Notes: generated from the letters alone by a model not told the origin. A stretch of 64,000 bases of DNA from Parvibaculum sp039973015 (GCF_039973015.1 NZ_JBDWLT010000010.1:496001-560000), one strand, 5' to 3'. Shown: positions 17,324 through 25,963, counted from the stretch's first letter. A program made the numbers and translations.

Positions 17324-18375
17324 AGCGACCTCTTGCGGTGCGTGAGAAGCCAGAGAAAGAAGGGGCTGCCGATGGCCGCCGTGACGAGGCCGATGGGAAG
17401 CTCGGCGGGCGCGACGACGATGCGCGCGAAACTGTCGGCGGCGAGAAGAAGTGCGGCGCCTGCGAGAATGGAGCCCGGCAGCACGATGCGGTGATCGGGA
17501 CCGGCCAGCATGCGCACGACATGCGGCACGACGATGCCGACAAAGCCGATGACGCCGCTCACCGCGACGGACGAACTGACCGCGAGCGCGGCGGCGATCA
17601 TGACAATATGCTTGAGGCGATGAACGGGGATGCCGAGATGCAGTGCCTCGCGCTCGCCCAGCAGCATGGCATCGAGCGCACGGGCGCGCGAGAGGATGAC
17701 CCCGAGCGCGAGGGTGACGGGCACGGCGCTGAGCCAGAACGCCTTCCAGCCGCCCGACGCGAGACTGCCCATGCTCCAGAAGGTGAAGTCGCGGATCTGG
17801 GCATCGTTCGCCATGTAGATGGTGAAGCCGGTCAGCGCCCATGTGAGCGCATTGATGGCAATGCCTGCGAGGAGGAGGGTCGCGGTCGCCGCCTGACCGC
17901 GCGACTGCGCAAGACCCTGAATGGCGAAGGTCGCGCCGATGCCGCCTGCAAAGGCGAAGAAGGGAAGAAGGAAGGGCGAGGCGAGAAAGGGAAGGGCCGT
18001 GGCGATGAGCCCGCCGAAAACGATAACGAGGACAGCGCCGAAGGCTGCACCGCTGGAAACGCCGATAAGGCTCGGATCGGCAAGCGGATTGCGGAAGAGG
18101 CCCTGAAAGGCAGCGCCGGAGCCGGCCAGCGCCGCGCCGACAACGACGGCAAGCAGCGAGCGCGGCAGCCGGATCATCTGGATGACGGCAGCGGTCTGAC
18201 TGTCGACGTCCATGCCGAAGAGAGAGCGCAGCACATCGCCGACGCTGACGGGAACCGCGCCGGTGACGAGAGAGAGAAGGAAGGCCGCGACGAGAAGCGC
18301 CGCGAGACCGGCGAGGATCGCCGGACGCTTCAGCGCGCGCGAGACGTGAGCCTGACCTTCCGCGATCTCGCTCAT
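17320..18375 (-). CDS. hmuU: Heme ABC transporter permease
   Basis: A 351-aa FecCD-family permease with about ten hydrophobic segments from residue 18 onward. Family blocks include RLPRSLLAVVVGAALAGSGA and RNPLADPSLIGVSSGAAFGA. The C-terminal part VSGVIGFVGIVVPHVVRML is the FecCD coupling-helix region. ATG 18375 overlaps the hmuT stop (ATGA) and its stop overlaps the hmuV start, so hmuTUV are translationally coupled. It forms the membrane pore for heme. Confidence 0.93.
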   Translation of the reverse strand: MSEIAEGQAHVSRALKRPAILAGLAALLVAAFLLSLVTGAVPVSVGDVLRSLFGMDVDSQTAAVIQMIRLPRSLLAVVVGAALAGSGAAFQGLFRNPLADPSLIGVSSGAAFGAVLVIVFGGLIATALPFLASPFLLPFFAFAGGIGATFAIQGLAQSRGQAATATLLLAGIAINALTWALTGFTIYMANDAQIRDFTFWSMGSLASGGWKAFWLSAVPVTLALGVILSRARALDAMLLGEREALHLGIPVHRLKHIVMIAAALAVSSSVAVSGVIGFVGIVVPHVVRMLAGPDHRIVLPGSILAGAALLLAADSFARIVVAPAELPIGLVTAAIGSPFFLWLLTHRKRSL

Positions 18376-19271
18376 TCGGCCTCCGTCCAGGGACGCGCCG
18401 GAAGGGGCGCGAATTCATGTTCGGGATGAAGCTCCGCCGCGAGATCGCGGATCGCATGGGCGAGCCGCGGCCCGAAGCCCGCGAGATAGAGCGCGTCCAT
18501 CGAAACGAGGCGGCCGTCGCGCGCGGCGGGCGTGGGTGCGAGCGCCGTCTGCGAGAGAACGGCCTCCGCCCCGCCAAGCGCCTCGACCGTATCGCTCGCC
18601 ATGAGAATGACGTCGGGAGCGGCGAGCGTCGCTGCTTCCGGCGAGAAGGGCTTGTAGCCGCTGAACTCGCTGACGGCATTGACGCCGCCTGCAAGCTCGA
18701 TCATGGCGTTCGCCGCCGTGTGCTTGCCGGAGACGAGCATCGGCCCGCGCCCCGCCTGGAGCATGAAGAGAACGCGCGGATGTGTCTTGATCTGCGCGAC
18801 CTCGGCCAGAACCGCCTTCACGTCGGCGCGAAAGATACCGGCGACCTCGGCGGCTTTTTCCTCACGGCCAAGCGCGGCGCCGATCGCTTCGATATGCTTT
18901 GCGACCTCTTCCGGCGTGTAACCCTCTTCGAGCTTCACGATTCGGACGCCCGCCGCTTCCGTCTGGGTCAGTGCGGCTTCGGGGCCTGCTTCCGCGCCTG
19001 CGAGAATGAGCGTTGGCCGGAGCGAGAGGAGACCTTCCGCCGAAAGTTGGCGGACATAGCCGACATCGGGAAATTCGCGCGCCGCCTTCGGGTAGAGGCT
19101 GGTCGAGTCGACGCCGACGAGATCGCTCTCCGCACCGAGCGCATAGACGATTTCGGTGGTCGATCCGCCGACGCTGACGATGCGGGGCTCTTCGGCGTGG
19201 GCGGGGGAGGCGAACGCCGCCGCGAGGAGTGCGCCAGCGAAGACATGGTGCCGGAAATTCAGAAGGCTCAT
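18372..19271 (-). CDS. hmuT: Periplasmic heme-binding protein
   Basis: A 299-aa substrate-binding protein of the TroA/HmuT type. The signal peptide is cut about residue 26 (SPAHA|EEPR). The mature start RIVSVGGSTTEIVYALG is typical, and the Tyr in DSTSLYPKAARE fits the heme-ligand position of HmuT proteins (family knowledge). ATG 19271 has AAGGAA upstream. The frame is open to 19325, but that stretch is one arm of a palindromic repeat (19299-19382) and encodes the repeat-derived peptide PGFRRDD, so I excluded it. Confidence 0.92.
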   Translation of the reverse strand: MSLLNFRHHVFAGALLAAAFASPAHAEEPRIVSVGGSTTEIVYALGAESDLVGVDSTSLYPKAAREFPDVGYVRQLSAEGLLSLRPTLILAGAEAGPEAALTQTEAAGVRIVKLEEGYTPEEVAKHIEAIGAALGREEKAAEVAGIFRADVKAVLAEVAQIKTHPRVLFMLQAGRGPMLVSGKHTAANAMIELAGGVNAVSEFSGYKPFSPEAATLAAPDVILMASDTVEALGGAEAVLSQTALAPTPAARDGRLVSMDALYLAGFGPRLAHAIRDLAAELHPEHEFAPLPARPWTEAE

Positions 19272-19298
19272 TGGTTTCCTTGCCTTGAAAGAAAAAGT

Positions 19299-19382
19299 GT
19301 CATCCCGGCGAAAGCCGGGAACCATCTGACTGGTGGCGATTGGTATCGTCCGCCCATGGGCCCCGGCTTTCGCCGGGGTGAC
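19299..19382. repeat. Palindromic dispersed repeat element inside the heme operon
   Basis: The left arm 19299-19320 (core CCCGGCGAAAGCCGGG) and right arm 19361-19382 (core CCCCGGCTTTCGCCGGGG) are inverted copies flanked by GTCAT/GTGAC. Read in different frames they encode peptides such as GPGFRRGD and PAFAGVT, which recur in spurious alphaproteobacterial ORFs and mark a REP-like family (recalled, not searched). It sits between hmuS and hmuT. Confidence 0.75.
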
Positions 19383-19409
19383 ATTTATGTTTTGGCGGCG
19401 AGCAGCGTC

Positions 19410-20465
19410 TTACGCCGCTTCCTTTTCGGGCAAGCCGTTGACGATCTCGCGCCAGGCTTCGTCTTCGGGAACGCCGGGCTTGCGCTTGCCGAAAAGTGTT
19501 GCGATGAGCACACCGTCCTTGTCGAAAAGTTCGAGCGAGGTGACGGTGCCGTCTTCCGTCGGCTTCCAGACGACCCAGGCGCTGTCGATATGGTCTTCGC
19601 GCAGATGCAGGTTGAACTTCTCGTCGAGCACGTTGAACCAGGGGCCCATCGGCTTCAGGTTTTCCACCGGGCCGGTATGGATCTGGATCATGCCGGGATT
19701 GCCGACAAAGACCATGATCGGCACGCCGCGCGAATTCGCCGCTTCACAGGCCGTGCGAAGCGCGCCCGCGGGCACACGGGCCGCACGGCCTTCGCCTGCG
19801 AGCCGGAGCCCCTGAACGCGCTCGACCTTGAACTTGTTGAGGAGGCCGTGGAACTCATGCGTATCCTTCAGCGCATCCCAGGCCGCGCGGAAACCCGCGA
19901 CATCGATCTCGCTGTCGGGCCGGGCCTTTTTCAGCGCAGGAACCGCCGTGACCTCGACGGGGCTTGCCTCCGTTGCGAAACGCTCGATCAGCGCGTCGAA
20001 GGCGGCGATGTCCGTCTGTTCGGTCTGGTAGATCTTGTGGATGGCGGTGCCATGCCCGTCGAAGAACTGGAGGCTGCGGCGGAGGCTCCCGTCTTCCATG
20101 CGCTCGACCTGGGCGAAGCCGAACTTCCAGTGCATGAAGAAGATGCGCAGGTCGATATCCTCGCCGACGATAAGGCCGACATGCCCGCCGCCTTCGAGGG
20201 CGCCGTAAACGCCCTTGCGCTCATGGACGACGGATTCGTTTCGCGTCAGCGCCATGACGCGGCCAAGCGCGCCGACGCCGGCGATGATCTGCTGCCATTC
20301 GGGGCGGAGCCGCGTGACCTTTGTTTCGGCGCTGCCGAGGGCGACAAGTTCGGCTTCGGAGATACCGAGCTTTTCAGCGAGATTGCGGGCGCGCAGTTTC
20401 GGTTCCTCGGCGAGGATGGCTGCACGGCGCTCCAGGAGAGCGGAGAGAGACGAATTGACAGACAT
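19410..20465 (-). CDS. hmuS: Hemin transport/degradation protein HmuS
   Basis: A 351-aa HmuS/HemS/ChuS-family protein (family ~345 aa) built of two similar ~170-aa halves. It binds imported heme in the cytoplasm and in some species degrades it. N-terminal RARNLAEKLGISEAELVALG and the C-terminal FNLHLREDHIDSAWVVWKP are typical. ATG 20465 is chosen over 20480 because AAAGGAAG lies 5 nt before it. It sits between tonB and hmuT in the heme operon. Confidence 0.93.
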   Translation of the reverse strand: MSVNSSLSALLERRAAILAEEPKLRARNLAEKLGISEAELVALGSAETKVTRLRPEWQQIIAGVGALGRVMALTRNESVVHERKGVYGALEGGGHVGLIVGEDIDLRIFFMHWKFGFAQVERMEDGSLRRSLQFFDGHGTAIHKIYQTEQTDIAAFDALIERFATEASPVEVTAVPALKKARPDSEIDVAGFRAAWDALKDTHEFHGLLNKFKVERVQGLRLAGEGRAARVPAGALRTACEAANSRGVPIMVFVGNPGMIQIHTGPVENLKPMGPWFNVLDEKFNLHLREDHIDSAWVVWKPTEDGTVTSLELFDKDGVLIATLFGKRKPGVPEDEAWREIVNGLPEKEAA

Positions 20466-20503
20466 GATGCTTCCTTTCATCTGCCCAGGCGATACCGGAC
20501 CTG

Positions 20504-21364
20504 TTATCGGGCGTCGGTAAGAACGAACTCTACCGGCATTTCAACAAAGGCAACGACCGGACGGCCATTGCGGATTTCGGGTTCGAAGCGCCACTTGCGC
20601 GCGGCCTTGAGGGCGGCGTGGTCGAGCAGCGCATAGCCGGAGCTTGCGAGGATGGCGACATCCATCGGATCGCCCCGGTGATCGAGCTTGATGCGGACCT
20701 TGACCACGCCCTGCTGATCGAGCGAGCGGGCGCGATCCGGGTAATGCGGGGGCTGCGGCCTCATGCGGTAGCGCGGATTGAGGACGATGACCTCATCCGT
20801 CTGCTGACCTTCGGTTTCCTCGAAACCTTTTGGTGCGCCCTGTCCGGTTTTCTGTCCCGTACCGGTGTGAAGCGAGGCCGGGGTGAGGGAGGCGGTTTTC
20901 TGCGGCTGTGCGGATTGCTGCGCGACGGCCTTTGCAGGCTCGGGCTTGCGGACCTCCGGGCGCGGCTCGGGCTTTGATTCAAGCGCGACTTCCGGTTTAA
21001 CCGGCGGTTTAACCGGAACGACGGGCTCCGGCACATGGTCGATAACGGGTTCGGGTTCGGGTGCGATCGGCGGCTCGACCGGCGCGGCCTGAAATTCCTG
21101 CGGAACCTGCGGCGCGGCGGGAGCGGGATCGGAAGGTTCGATGCCGGAAAGCTCAATAAAGGTGACGGACATGCCGTCGGGGAGGCCGCGCGGCGCGGAG
21201 GCACCGTCGGATTGCCACCATGCGAAGAGGCTCGCAAAGACGGTGGCATGAAGAAGAAGCGAGACCGCCACCGGCTTACGGAGCGCACGATGGTTCCAGG
21301 CAAGAGCGGAGGAACCGTCGCTCATGCTGGTCATCTGTCCGTTAGCGGTGGCGGTCATGCTCAT
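20504..21364 (-). CDS. tonB: TonB-family energy transducer
   Basis: A 286-aa TonB protein. It has a cytoplasmic start, one membrane anchor at about residues 32-50, and a long Pro/Glu/Lys-rich periplasmic spacer (repeated PEP and KPP units, residues ~70-150). The C-terminal TonB fold (about residues 205-286) includes YPDRARSLDQQGVVKVRI and the ALKAARKWRFEP motif. It passes proton-motive force to the heme receptor encoded 14 bp upstream. No exbB/exbD lies here, so these must be supplied from elsewhere. The start could be one of several nearby ATGs. Confidence 0.92.
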   Translation of the reverse strand: MSMTATANGQMTSMSDGSSALAWNHRALRKPVAVSLLLHATVFASLFAWWQSDGASAPRGLPDGMSVTFIELSGIEPSDPAPAAPQVPQEFQAAPVEPPIAPEPEPVIDHVPEPVVPVKPPVKPEVALESKPEPRPEVRKPEPAKAVAQQSAQPQKTASLTPASLHTGTGQKTGQGAPKGFEETEGQQTDEVIVLNPRYRMRPQPPHYPDRARSLDQQGVVKVRIKLDHRGDPMDVAILASSGYALLDHAALKAARKWRFEPEIRNGRPVVAFVEMPVEFVLTDAR

Positions 21365-21378
21365 GGCTCAGCTTTCCA

Positions 21379-23646
21379 TCAGAACCGGAACGTGGCGTTG
21401 ACGCCGAAGTTGCGGCCCGGCTGGGCGTAACGGCCGACGATGGCGCTGCCTGCGGCCAGCCCGATCACATCCTGCGAGTTGTAATATTCCTCGTCGAAGA
21501 TGTTGAAGACGCCAGCGTTCAGCGTGAAGGTGTCCGACATTTCGTAATAGGCCATGAAATCGACCACCGTGTAGGACGGTGCCTCGAAGTTGCCCGCTGT
21601 CGAGACGCGGTCATGACGCCAGGCATGCGTCGTAACGAGCTGCGAGCCCCAGACGTCGCCTTCATAGGCGATGCCGAGCACGGCCTTCATCGGGTCGACG
21701 GAATCGATCGGCGCTCCCGTCTGGTCGTCCTCGCCGCGGGCATAGGCGAAGCTGCCGCGGACCGCCCATTCCGGCAGGAAGCGGTATTCGCCCTTGGCTT
21801 CCGCACCGTAGATCGTGACTTCGGACAGGTTCTGATACTGGAACTGCATGATGCCGCCGCCGCCGAAGCCGACCATCTGCGTCTCGATGAAGTCTTCATA
21901 CTCGTTGTAGAAGGCCGAGAGCGAGAAGCTGGAGCCGTCCGGGAAAGCGCCGCGGACACCGGCTTCGTAGCCATCCGAGGTTTCCGGCTTCAGGTTCGGG
22001 TTCGGCAGGACTTCATAGCCATAGCCCGGATTGGAGAAGGCGAAGTTCGCATTGTCATAGGGCGGTGCGCGGAAGCCATGCGCATACTGCGCGAACAGCG
22101 TGTATTCCTCCGTGACATCGAAGGTGAGGCCGAGCTTGGGCGACACTTCCGTCTCTTCCTGATCGTGAACGGGAACCGCGCCCGCGGTGGAGTTGAGGAA
22201 GAGCTGGTCTATTTCCGGGTGCAGCTTGAAATAGTCGAACCGCAGCGCCGGGATGATGCCGAAGCGCCCCATCTCGATGCTGTCCTGAACATAGAGGCCG
22301 GCCTTGATCGTCTTCGTGTCCGGGAAATTCTTGTTCGGGAAGGTTTCGTTGTTGAACGGGAAGTAGGACGAAGTGGCGGTCGTCGTGAGGTTCGTTTCCG
22401 AGCGGAAGCGCGGACGCGTGGTTTCCGTGTAGTCGACCGTGCCGCCATAGGTGAAGTTGTGAGCCACGCCCGCCCAGTCGCGCGCGAGGTTGAACTGCAG
22501 GTCGGCGCCGAAAATGTCCTGCTCGAACTCCATGTCGGAGACGCGGTAGTAGTCGAAGGCCGGATCGCTCAGTGTCTGCGTCGTGTGTTCCGTGCGGTCG
22601 ACCCGCGTGTAGAAGACCTTCGCATTCATGCTGTCGGCGAGGGCGAAGGGGGTGTTGTGCGAGTAGTCGGCGCTCACGAGCATGCGCTGCGTCTCATCTT
22701 TCGCCTGGGAGCTATCGACGGTCGCGAAGAAGAAGATGGGCGAAGTGGAAGGAACGCCGCCCCCCACATCGGTGAGCATGTCGATGTCGGATTCGCTTTC
22801 GTCGAACTGTGCCGTGAACTTCAGCGAGTTGCCCCAGAGCCCGTTGAAGACGAGCTTGCCGAGGAAGGAATTCGACGAATAATCCTGCGGATTGTAAAGC
22901 GCGTTGGAGTTCGGCTCGACTTCATGGCCGTCGCGGCGCGTGTAGATGCCGAGCATTTCGACATTGCCCGCGCGCTTCACGCCGGTAAGCGACTCCATGA
23001 AGCTTTCGTCGGCGCTGTCATATCCGCCCTTGATGCTCGCATACCAGTCCTTGTCCGAGCCCGCGAGATAATCCGCCGGATCTTTCGTCACATAGGCGAC
23101 GGTGCCGCCGATGCCGTCCGAGCCGTAAAGCGCGGAGGAGGGGCCGCGGATGATTTCGACGCGCTTCATGCTGTCGATATCGACATAGTCGCGCGTGTAG
23201 CTGCCGGCCGCCGTCGAGGTGATCGGTGAATCGGGCGTCGGCAGGCCGTCGACGAGAACGAGCACACGGTTGCCGCCGATGCCGCGAATGACGAAGTTGC
23301 CTGAACCGGCGCGCGAGGACGAATCGCCCACAGAGACGCCCGGCTCGTAGCGCACGATGTCTTCCATCGAATTGGCGTTGCGGCGTTCGAGCTCTTCCGC
23401 CGTGATGACGGAGACCGTGCCCGCGACGTCCTTGATCGCGGTCGGGTTGCGCGTCGCGGTGGAGGTGACGGCGTCGAGCTGCGTCGCCTTGGGGGGTTCT
23501 TGGGGCGCCGTCTGCTCGGCCTGCTGCTCTTCGCTGGCGGCTTCCTGCGCGGAGGCCGCCGTGGAAATTGCCGTGGAGATTGCGAAGACGGATGCCGTCG
23601 CGAGAAGGAGTGAGTGGAGGGAGCGTTGCCCCGTGTGCTTTTTCAT
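21379..23646 (-). CDS. hmuR: TonB-dependent heme/hemoglobin receptor
   Basis: A 755-aa outer-membrane receptor with a signal peptide (cut near residue 33, SAQE), a TonB box-like segment, plug domain (GVSVGDSSSRAGSGNFVIRG; VEIIRGPSSALYGSDGIGG) and a 22-strand barrel ending in aromatic F (ATFRF). It contains a FRAPPYDNANF stretch that resembles the FRAP motif of heme receptors. An NPNL motif (PNPNLKPETS) lies further on, also characteristic of heme receptors. It takes up heme using the TonB gene next door. Confidence 0.93.
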   Translation of the reverse strand: MKKHTGQRSLHSLLLATASVFAISTAISTAASAQEAASEEQQAEQTAPQEPPKATQLDAVTSTATRNPTAIKDVAGTVSVITAEELERRNANSMEDIVRYEPGVSVGDSSSRAGSGNFVIRGIGGNRVLVLVDGLPTPDSPITSTAAGSYTRDYVDIDSMKRVEIIRGPSSALYGSDGIGGTVAYVTKDPADYLAGSDKDWYASIKGGYDSADESFMESLTGVKRAGNVEMLGIYTRRDGHEVEPNSNALYNPQDYSSNSFLGKLVFNGLWGNSLKFTAQFDESESDIDMLTDVGGGVPSTSPIFFFATVDSSQAKDETQRMLVSADYSHNTPFALADSMNAKVFYTRVDRTEHTTQTLSDPAFDYYRVSDMEFEQDIFGADLQFNLARDWAGVAHNFTYGGTVDYTETTRPRFRSETNLTTTATSSYFPFNNETFPNKNFPDTKTIKAGLYVQDSIEMGRFGIIPALRFDYFKLHPEIDQLFLNSTAGAVPVHDQEETEVSPKLGLTFDVTEEYTLFAQYAHGFRAPPYDNANFAFSNPGYGYEVLPNPNLKPETSDGYEAGVRGAFPDGSSFSLSAFYNEYEDFIETQMVGFGGGGIMQFQYQNLSEVTIYGAEAKGEYRFLPEWAVRGSFAYARGEDDQTGAPIDSVDPMKAVLGIAYEGDVWGSQLVTTHAWRHDRVSTAGNFEAPSYTVVDFMAYYEMSDTFTLNAGVFNIFDEEYYNSQDVIGLAAGSAIVGRYAQPGRNFGVNATFRF

Positions 23647-23766
23647 TGCCAGTCCCAGTGATGCGTGAATGAAGCATTCCTGGCTGGCTGGCCCCCGCTC
23701 GGTGGCGGGTCTGGCTGGCTCGGTTGCCTTCGGGTTATGTGCATGCCGGCTTGTGGCCGGTTTTCC

Positions 23767-23937
23767 TCACTTGATCAGGATCAGCTTGTTGCTGTTGGTG
23801 AGCCTGAGCCGGTAGAGCTCGGCCCCGTGGCGAATGACGATTTCGCGTGCGCCGCTGAACAGGTCCGCGCTGTCGAGGGCGGGCGTCGAGCCCTCCTTCG
23901 TGACGCGGATCGTCCTGTCTGTGGCGGTTATGTCCAT
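23767..23937 (-). CDS. hemP: Hemin uptake protein HemP
   Basis: A 56-aa HemP/HmuP-family protein. The signature DLFSGAREIVIRHGAELYRLRL followed by KLILIK is clear. In several Proteobacteria HemP is needed for expression of the heme receptor. The frame is open upstream to a TTG at 24015, but the Fur-like box (23975-23989) lies within that extension, so ATG 23937 is the better start. It is the first gene of the heme operon, about 120 bp ahead of hmuR. Confidence 0.88.
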   Translation of the reverse strand: MDITATDRTIRVTKEGSTPALDSADLFSGAREIVIRHGAELYRLRLTNSNKLILIK

Positions 23938-23974
23938 GCGAATGCAGCCCTTGCCGCCCCCTGATTTCTCATCG

Positions 23975-23989
23975 TGAGAATGACTCGCA
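23975..23989. promoter_or_regulatory. Fur-like box upstream of hemP
   Basis: TGAGAAT-G-ACTCGCA on the plus strand is a 7-1-7 inverted repeat with half-sites TGAGAAT and TGCGAGT, close to the Fur consensus TGATAAT-N-ATTATCA. It lies 38 bp upstream of the hemP ATG. This fits iron repression of the whole heme operon; Irr or RirA control is not excluded. Confidence 0.6.
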
Positions 23990-24192
23990 GTAGCATGCGC
24001 AACTGGCGCCTGCAACTGCTATTTTCCCGTAGAGAAAGTAAGGGTATTTCCGCGTGACATTTATGTCGCCGGGAGGCCGCCGGAAAGGGCGGAAACATTG
24101 GGGATTCGCGAGGGGAGGGACGTGCCGGGCGGCGGCGGGCAATTGCCGCTCCACCGCCCGGGACGCTGGAAAGGATGCGCGAAAGAGCGCGG

Positions 24193-24810
24193 TCAGGCGG
24201 TCTGGAGACCGGCCTTTTCGAAATTCGCTTCCGCGAATTCCCAGTTCACGAGCTTGTCGAGAAAGACGTCGAGATAGTCCGGCCGGCGGTTCTGGTAGTC
24301 GAGGTAATAGGTGTGCTCCCAGACATCGGTTGTCATGAGCGGCACGTCCTTCGTGTCCGCGATCGGCGTCTCGGCATTGGGTGTGCCATAGACCTTGAGC
24401 TTGCCGTCCGAACCGATCACGAGCCAGGCATAGCCCGAACCGAACTGGCCGGCGCCTGTATCCTTGAAGGCTTTCCTGAAGTCGTCGAAGGAGCCGAAAT
24501 CCTCGGCAATCTTCTTTGCCAGCGCGCCCTTCGGCTCGCCGCCGCCCTTGGGGCTCATCGAGTTCCAATAGAAGTCGTGATTCCAGACCTGGGCGGCATT
24601 GTTGAAGAGACCCTTTTTGGAATCGTCCTTCGCCGCCTTGCGGATGAGTTCGATCAGGCCGAGCTTTTCGAGATCCGTGCCCTCGATCATCGAGTTCGCC
24701 TTGTCGACATAGCCCTTGTGATGCTTGCCGTAGTGGAACGACAGCGTTTTCGCCGAGATATGCGGCTCCAGGGCGTCCTGCTCATAGGGAAGGGGTGGGA
24801 GTTCAAGCAT
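24193..24810 (-). CDS. sodB: Superoxide dismutase, Fe type
   Basis: A 205-aa Fe/Mn-family SOD. Metal ligands are visible as H26 (SFHYGKHH), H78 (VWNHDFYWN), D162 and H166 (DVWEHTYYLDYQNRR). FNNAAQVWNH and TPNAETPI resemble Fe enzymes more than Mn enzymes, though cambialistic use is possible. No signal peptide, so it is cytoplasmic. It is divergent from the small heat-shock gene, and the shared 266-bp region holds a perfect inverted repeat (24946-24964). Confidence 0.95.
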   Translation of the reverse strand: MLELPPLPYEQDALEPHISAKTLSFHYGKHHKGYVDKANSMIEGTDLEKLGLIELIRKAAKDDSKKGLFNNAAQVWNHDFYWNSMSPKGGGEPKGALAKKIAEDFGSFDDFRKAFKDTGAGQFGSGYAWLVIGSDGKLKVYGTPNAETPIADTKDVPLMTTDVWEHTYYLDYQNRRPDYLDVFLDKLVNWEFAEANFEKAGLQTA

Positions 24811-24945
24811 GACATCTACCTTTTATTCTTGAGTTCCGCCTCCCCCAGTCACTTTGACCGGCGAGCCTTCTATTTCAAGCCCGCCCGTATGGTTTTCCGC
24901 AATAAAGGCTGGGAAATAGAGGAAAAAAGGCGCGGAAACGCTCGT

Positions 24946-24964
24946 GTTGCAAGTGCCTTGCAAC
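24946..24964. promoter_or_regulatory. Perfect inverted repeat between sodB and hsp20
   Basis: GTTGCAAG-TGC-CTTGCAAC, 8-bp arms with a 3-bp centre, 14 bp upstream of the sigma-32-like -35 of the heat-shock gene. A candidate operator; the binding protein is unknown. Confidence 0.5.
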
Positions 24965-24978
24965 TGTCTCGCACTTGT

Positions 24979-25009
24979 CTTGCATCGCCCGCCCGCGCTC
25001 CCCACATAT
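24979..25009 (+). promoter_or_regulatory. Sigma-32 (RpoH)-type promoter of hsp20
   Basis: The -35 CTTGCA (24979-24984), 15-bp spacer and -10 CCCCACATAT (25000-25009) match the alphaproteobacterial RpoH pattern (CTTG ... CCCCAT). It lies about 70 bp upstream of the ATG. Confidence 0.55.
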
Positions 25010-25076
25010 ACGGGGAAGCGGCGCCGCCTGGCGGGCCGCAAATTGCAAAGTCGCTCGGATAACGGGACTTTGGGAC

Positions 25077-25550
25077 ATGACCCGCGTGATGCAGTTCAAC
25101 AGCCCTTTTTTGCTGGGCTTCGACGGGCTCGAAAGGTTGCTCGACAGAGTGGCCAAGGCCTCGGATGGCTATCCGCCATACAACGTCGAACAGCTCGCCT
25201 CCGGCAAGGGCGAGGCCCTGCGGATCACGCTGGCGGTTGCCGGTTTCTCCCGTGACGAGCTTTCGGTCACGGTCGAGGACAACCAGCTCGTCGTTCGCGG
25301 CCGCCAGCTCGACGATGAAGACCGCACCTATCTCCACCGCGGCATCGCCGCCCGCCAGTTCCAGCGTTCTTTCGTGCTGGCCGACGGCATCGAGGTGAGA
25401 GCGGCGCGGCTTGAGAAAGGTCTTCTGATGATCGATCTCGAAAAACCGGAAACGGTGCGCATGGTGCGCAAGATCGACATCACGGGTGAGAACAAGGGCG
25501 AGGAGCCTGCGTCATCGTCTGAGGCGCGCACCGCGCGCGGCGCGGTCTGA
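25077..25550 (+). CDS. Small heat-shock protein (Hsp20/IbpA family)
   Basis: A 157-aa alpha-crystallin-type chaperone. The N-terminus QFNSPFLLGFDGLERLLD is typical of IbpA/HspA. The crystallin core spans about residues 35-125 (ITLAVAGFSRDELSVTVEDN and the beta-strand ARQFQRSFVLADGIEV). It holds unfolding proteins for refolding. ATG 25077 is used; an ATG four codons later is also possible. The promoter looks RpoH-type. A DUF1150 gene follows, an arrangement common in Rhizobiales. Confidence 0.92.
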   Translation: MTRVMQFNSPFLLGFDGLERLLDRVAKASDGYPPYNVEQLASGKGEALRITLAVAGFSRDELSVTVEDNQLVVRGRQLDDEDRTYLHRGIAARQFQRSFVLADGIEVRAARLEKGLLMIDLEKPETVRMVRKIDITGENKGEEPASSSEARTARGAV

Positions 25551-25636
25551 TCGTCCGGCACCCGCCCGATTGTCCGTGTGACGGACCAGAGCCCTTTGCT
25601 TCGTGTAACAAGGAAGGGCCGGAAAGGAGAACTACG

Positions 25637-25939
25637 ATGCAGAACGAATCCGATTTCGACGCCGCAGACGAGGAAACGACCGGCTGGGGCGTGAGCGATT
25701 TCCGCAAGCTGACGCCGGAAATGTTCGCGCAGGCCGGTACGCCGAACATCGTCTATGTGCGCGAGGTGATCGCCGGTGATCTGGCAGGCGAACTCGGCTC
25801 GGAACTCGACGTGCCGGCCGACACGCGCCTCTATGCGGTCCACGCCGCAAACGGACAGCGCATGGCCGTGCTCGACAATCGCGACGCCGCTTTTGCCGGC
25901 GCGCGGCAATATGATCTGGAGCCGGTGAGCGTCCACTGA
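25637..25939 (+). CDS. DUF1150 family protein
   Basis: A 100-aa protein of the DUF1150 family (function unknown). Typical blocks are LTPEMFAQAGTPNIVYVREV and LYAVHAANGQRMAVLDNRDAAF. A strong ribosome site (GGAAAGGAG) precedes the ATG. It directly follows the small heat-shock gene, as is usual for this family, so co-expression under heat stress is likely. It has no membrane segment. Confidence 0.88.
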   Translation: MQNESDFDAADEETTGWGVSDFRKLTPEMFAQAGTPNIVYVREVIAGDLAGELGSELDVPADTRLYAVHAANGQRMAVLDNRDAAFAGARQYDLEPVSVH

Positions 25940-25963
25940 ACGCAGACGAGAGAACGAAACGGC

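Noticed and set aside
17324..18694. Upstream extension of the hmuV frame by 457 codons
   Set aside because: Low-complexity Arg/Ser/Pro translation that overlaps hmuU entirely; the ABC ATPase begins at GTG 17323.
18417..20636. Long plus-strand frame (739 codons) opposite hmuT/hmuS
   Set aside because: It lies antisense to well-recognised heme genes, contains the repeat-derived peptide of 19299-19382, and shows no protein family pattern. High-GC coding sequence often leaves such open antisense frames.
20985..21020. Pair of TTAA motifs inside tonB resembling a CtrA box
   Set aside because: Spacing is 8 instead of 7 and the sequence is explained by coding of the Lys-Pro-Pro-Val repeat.
21613..23229. 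Long plus-strand frame (538 codons) opposite hmuR
   Set aside because: Antisense shadow of a clear TonB-dependent receptor; composition is Arg/Val/Glu-rich without any recognisable domain.
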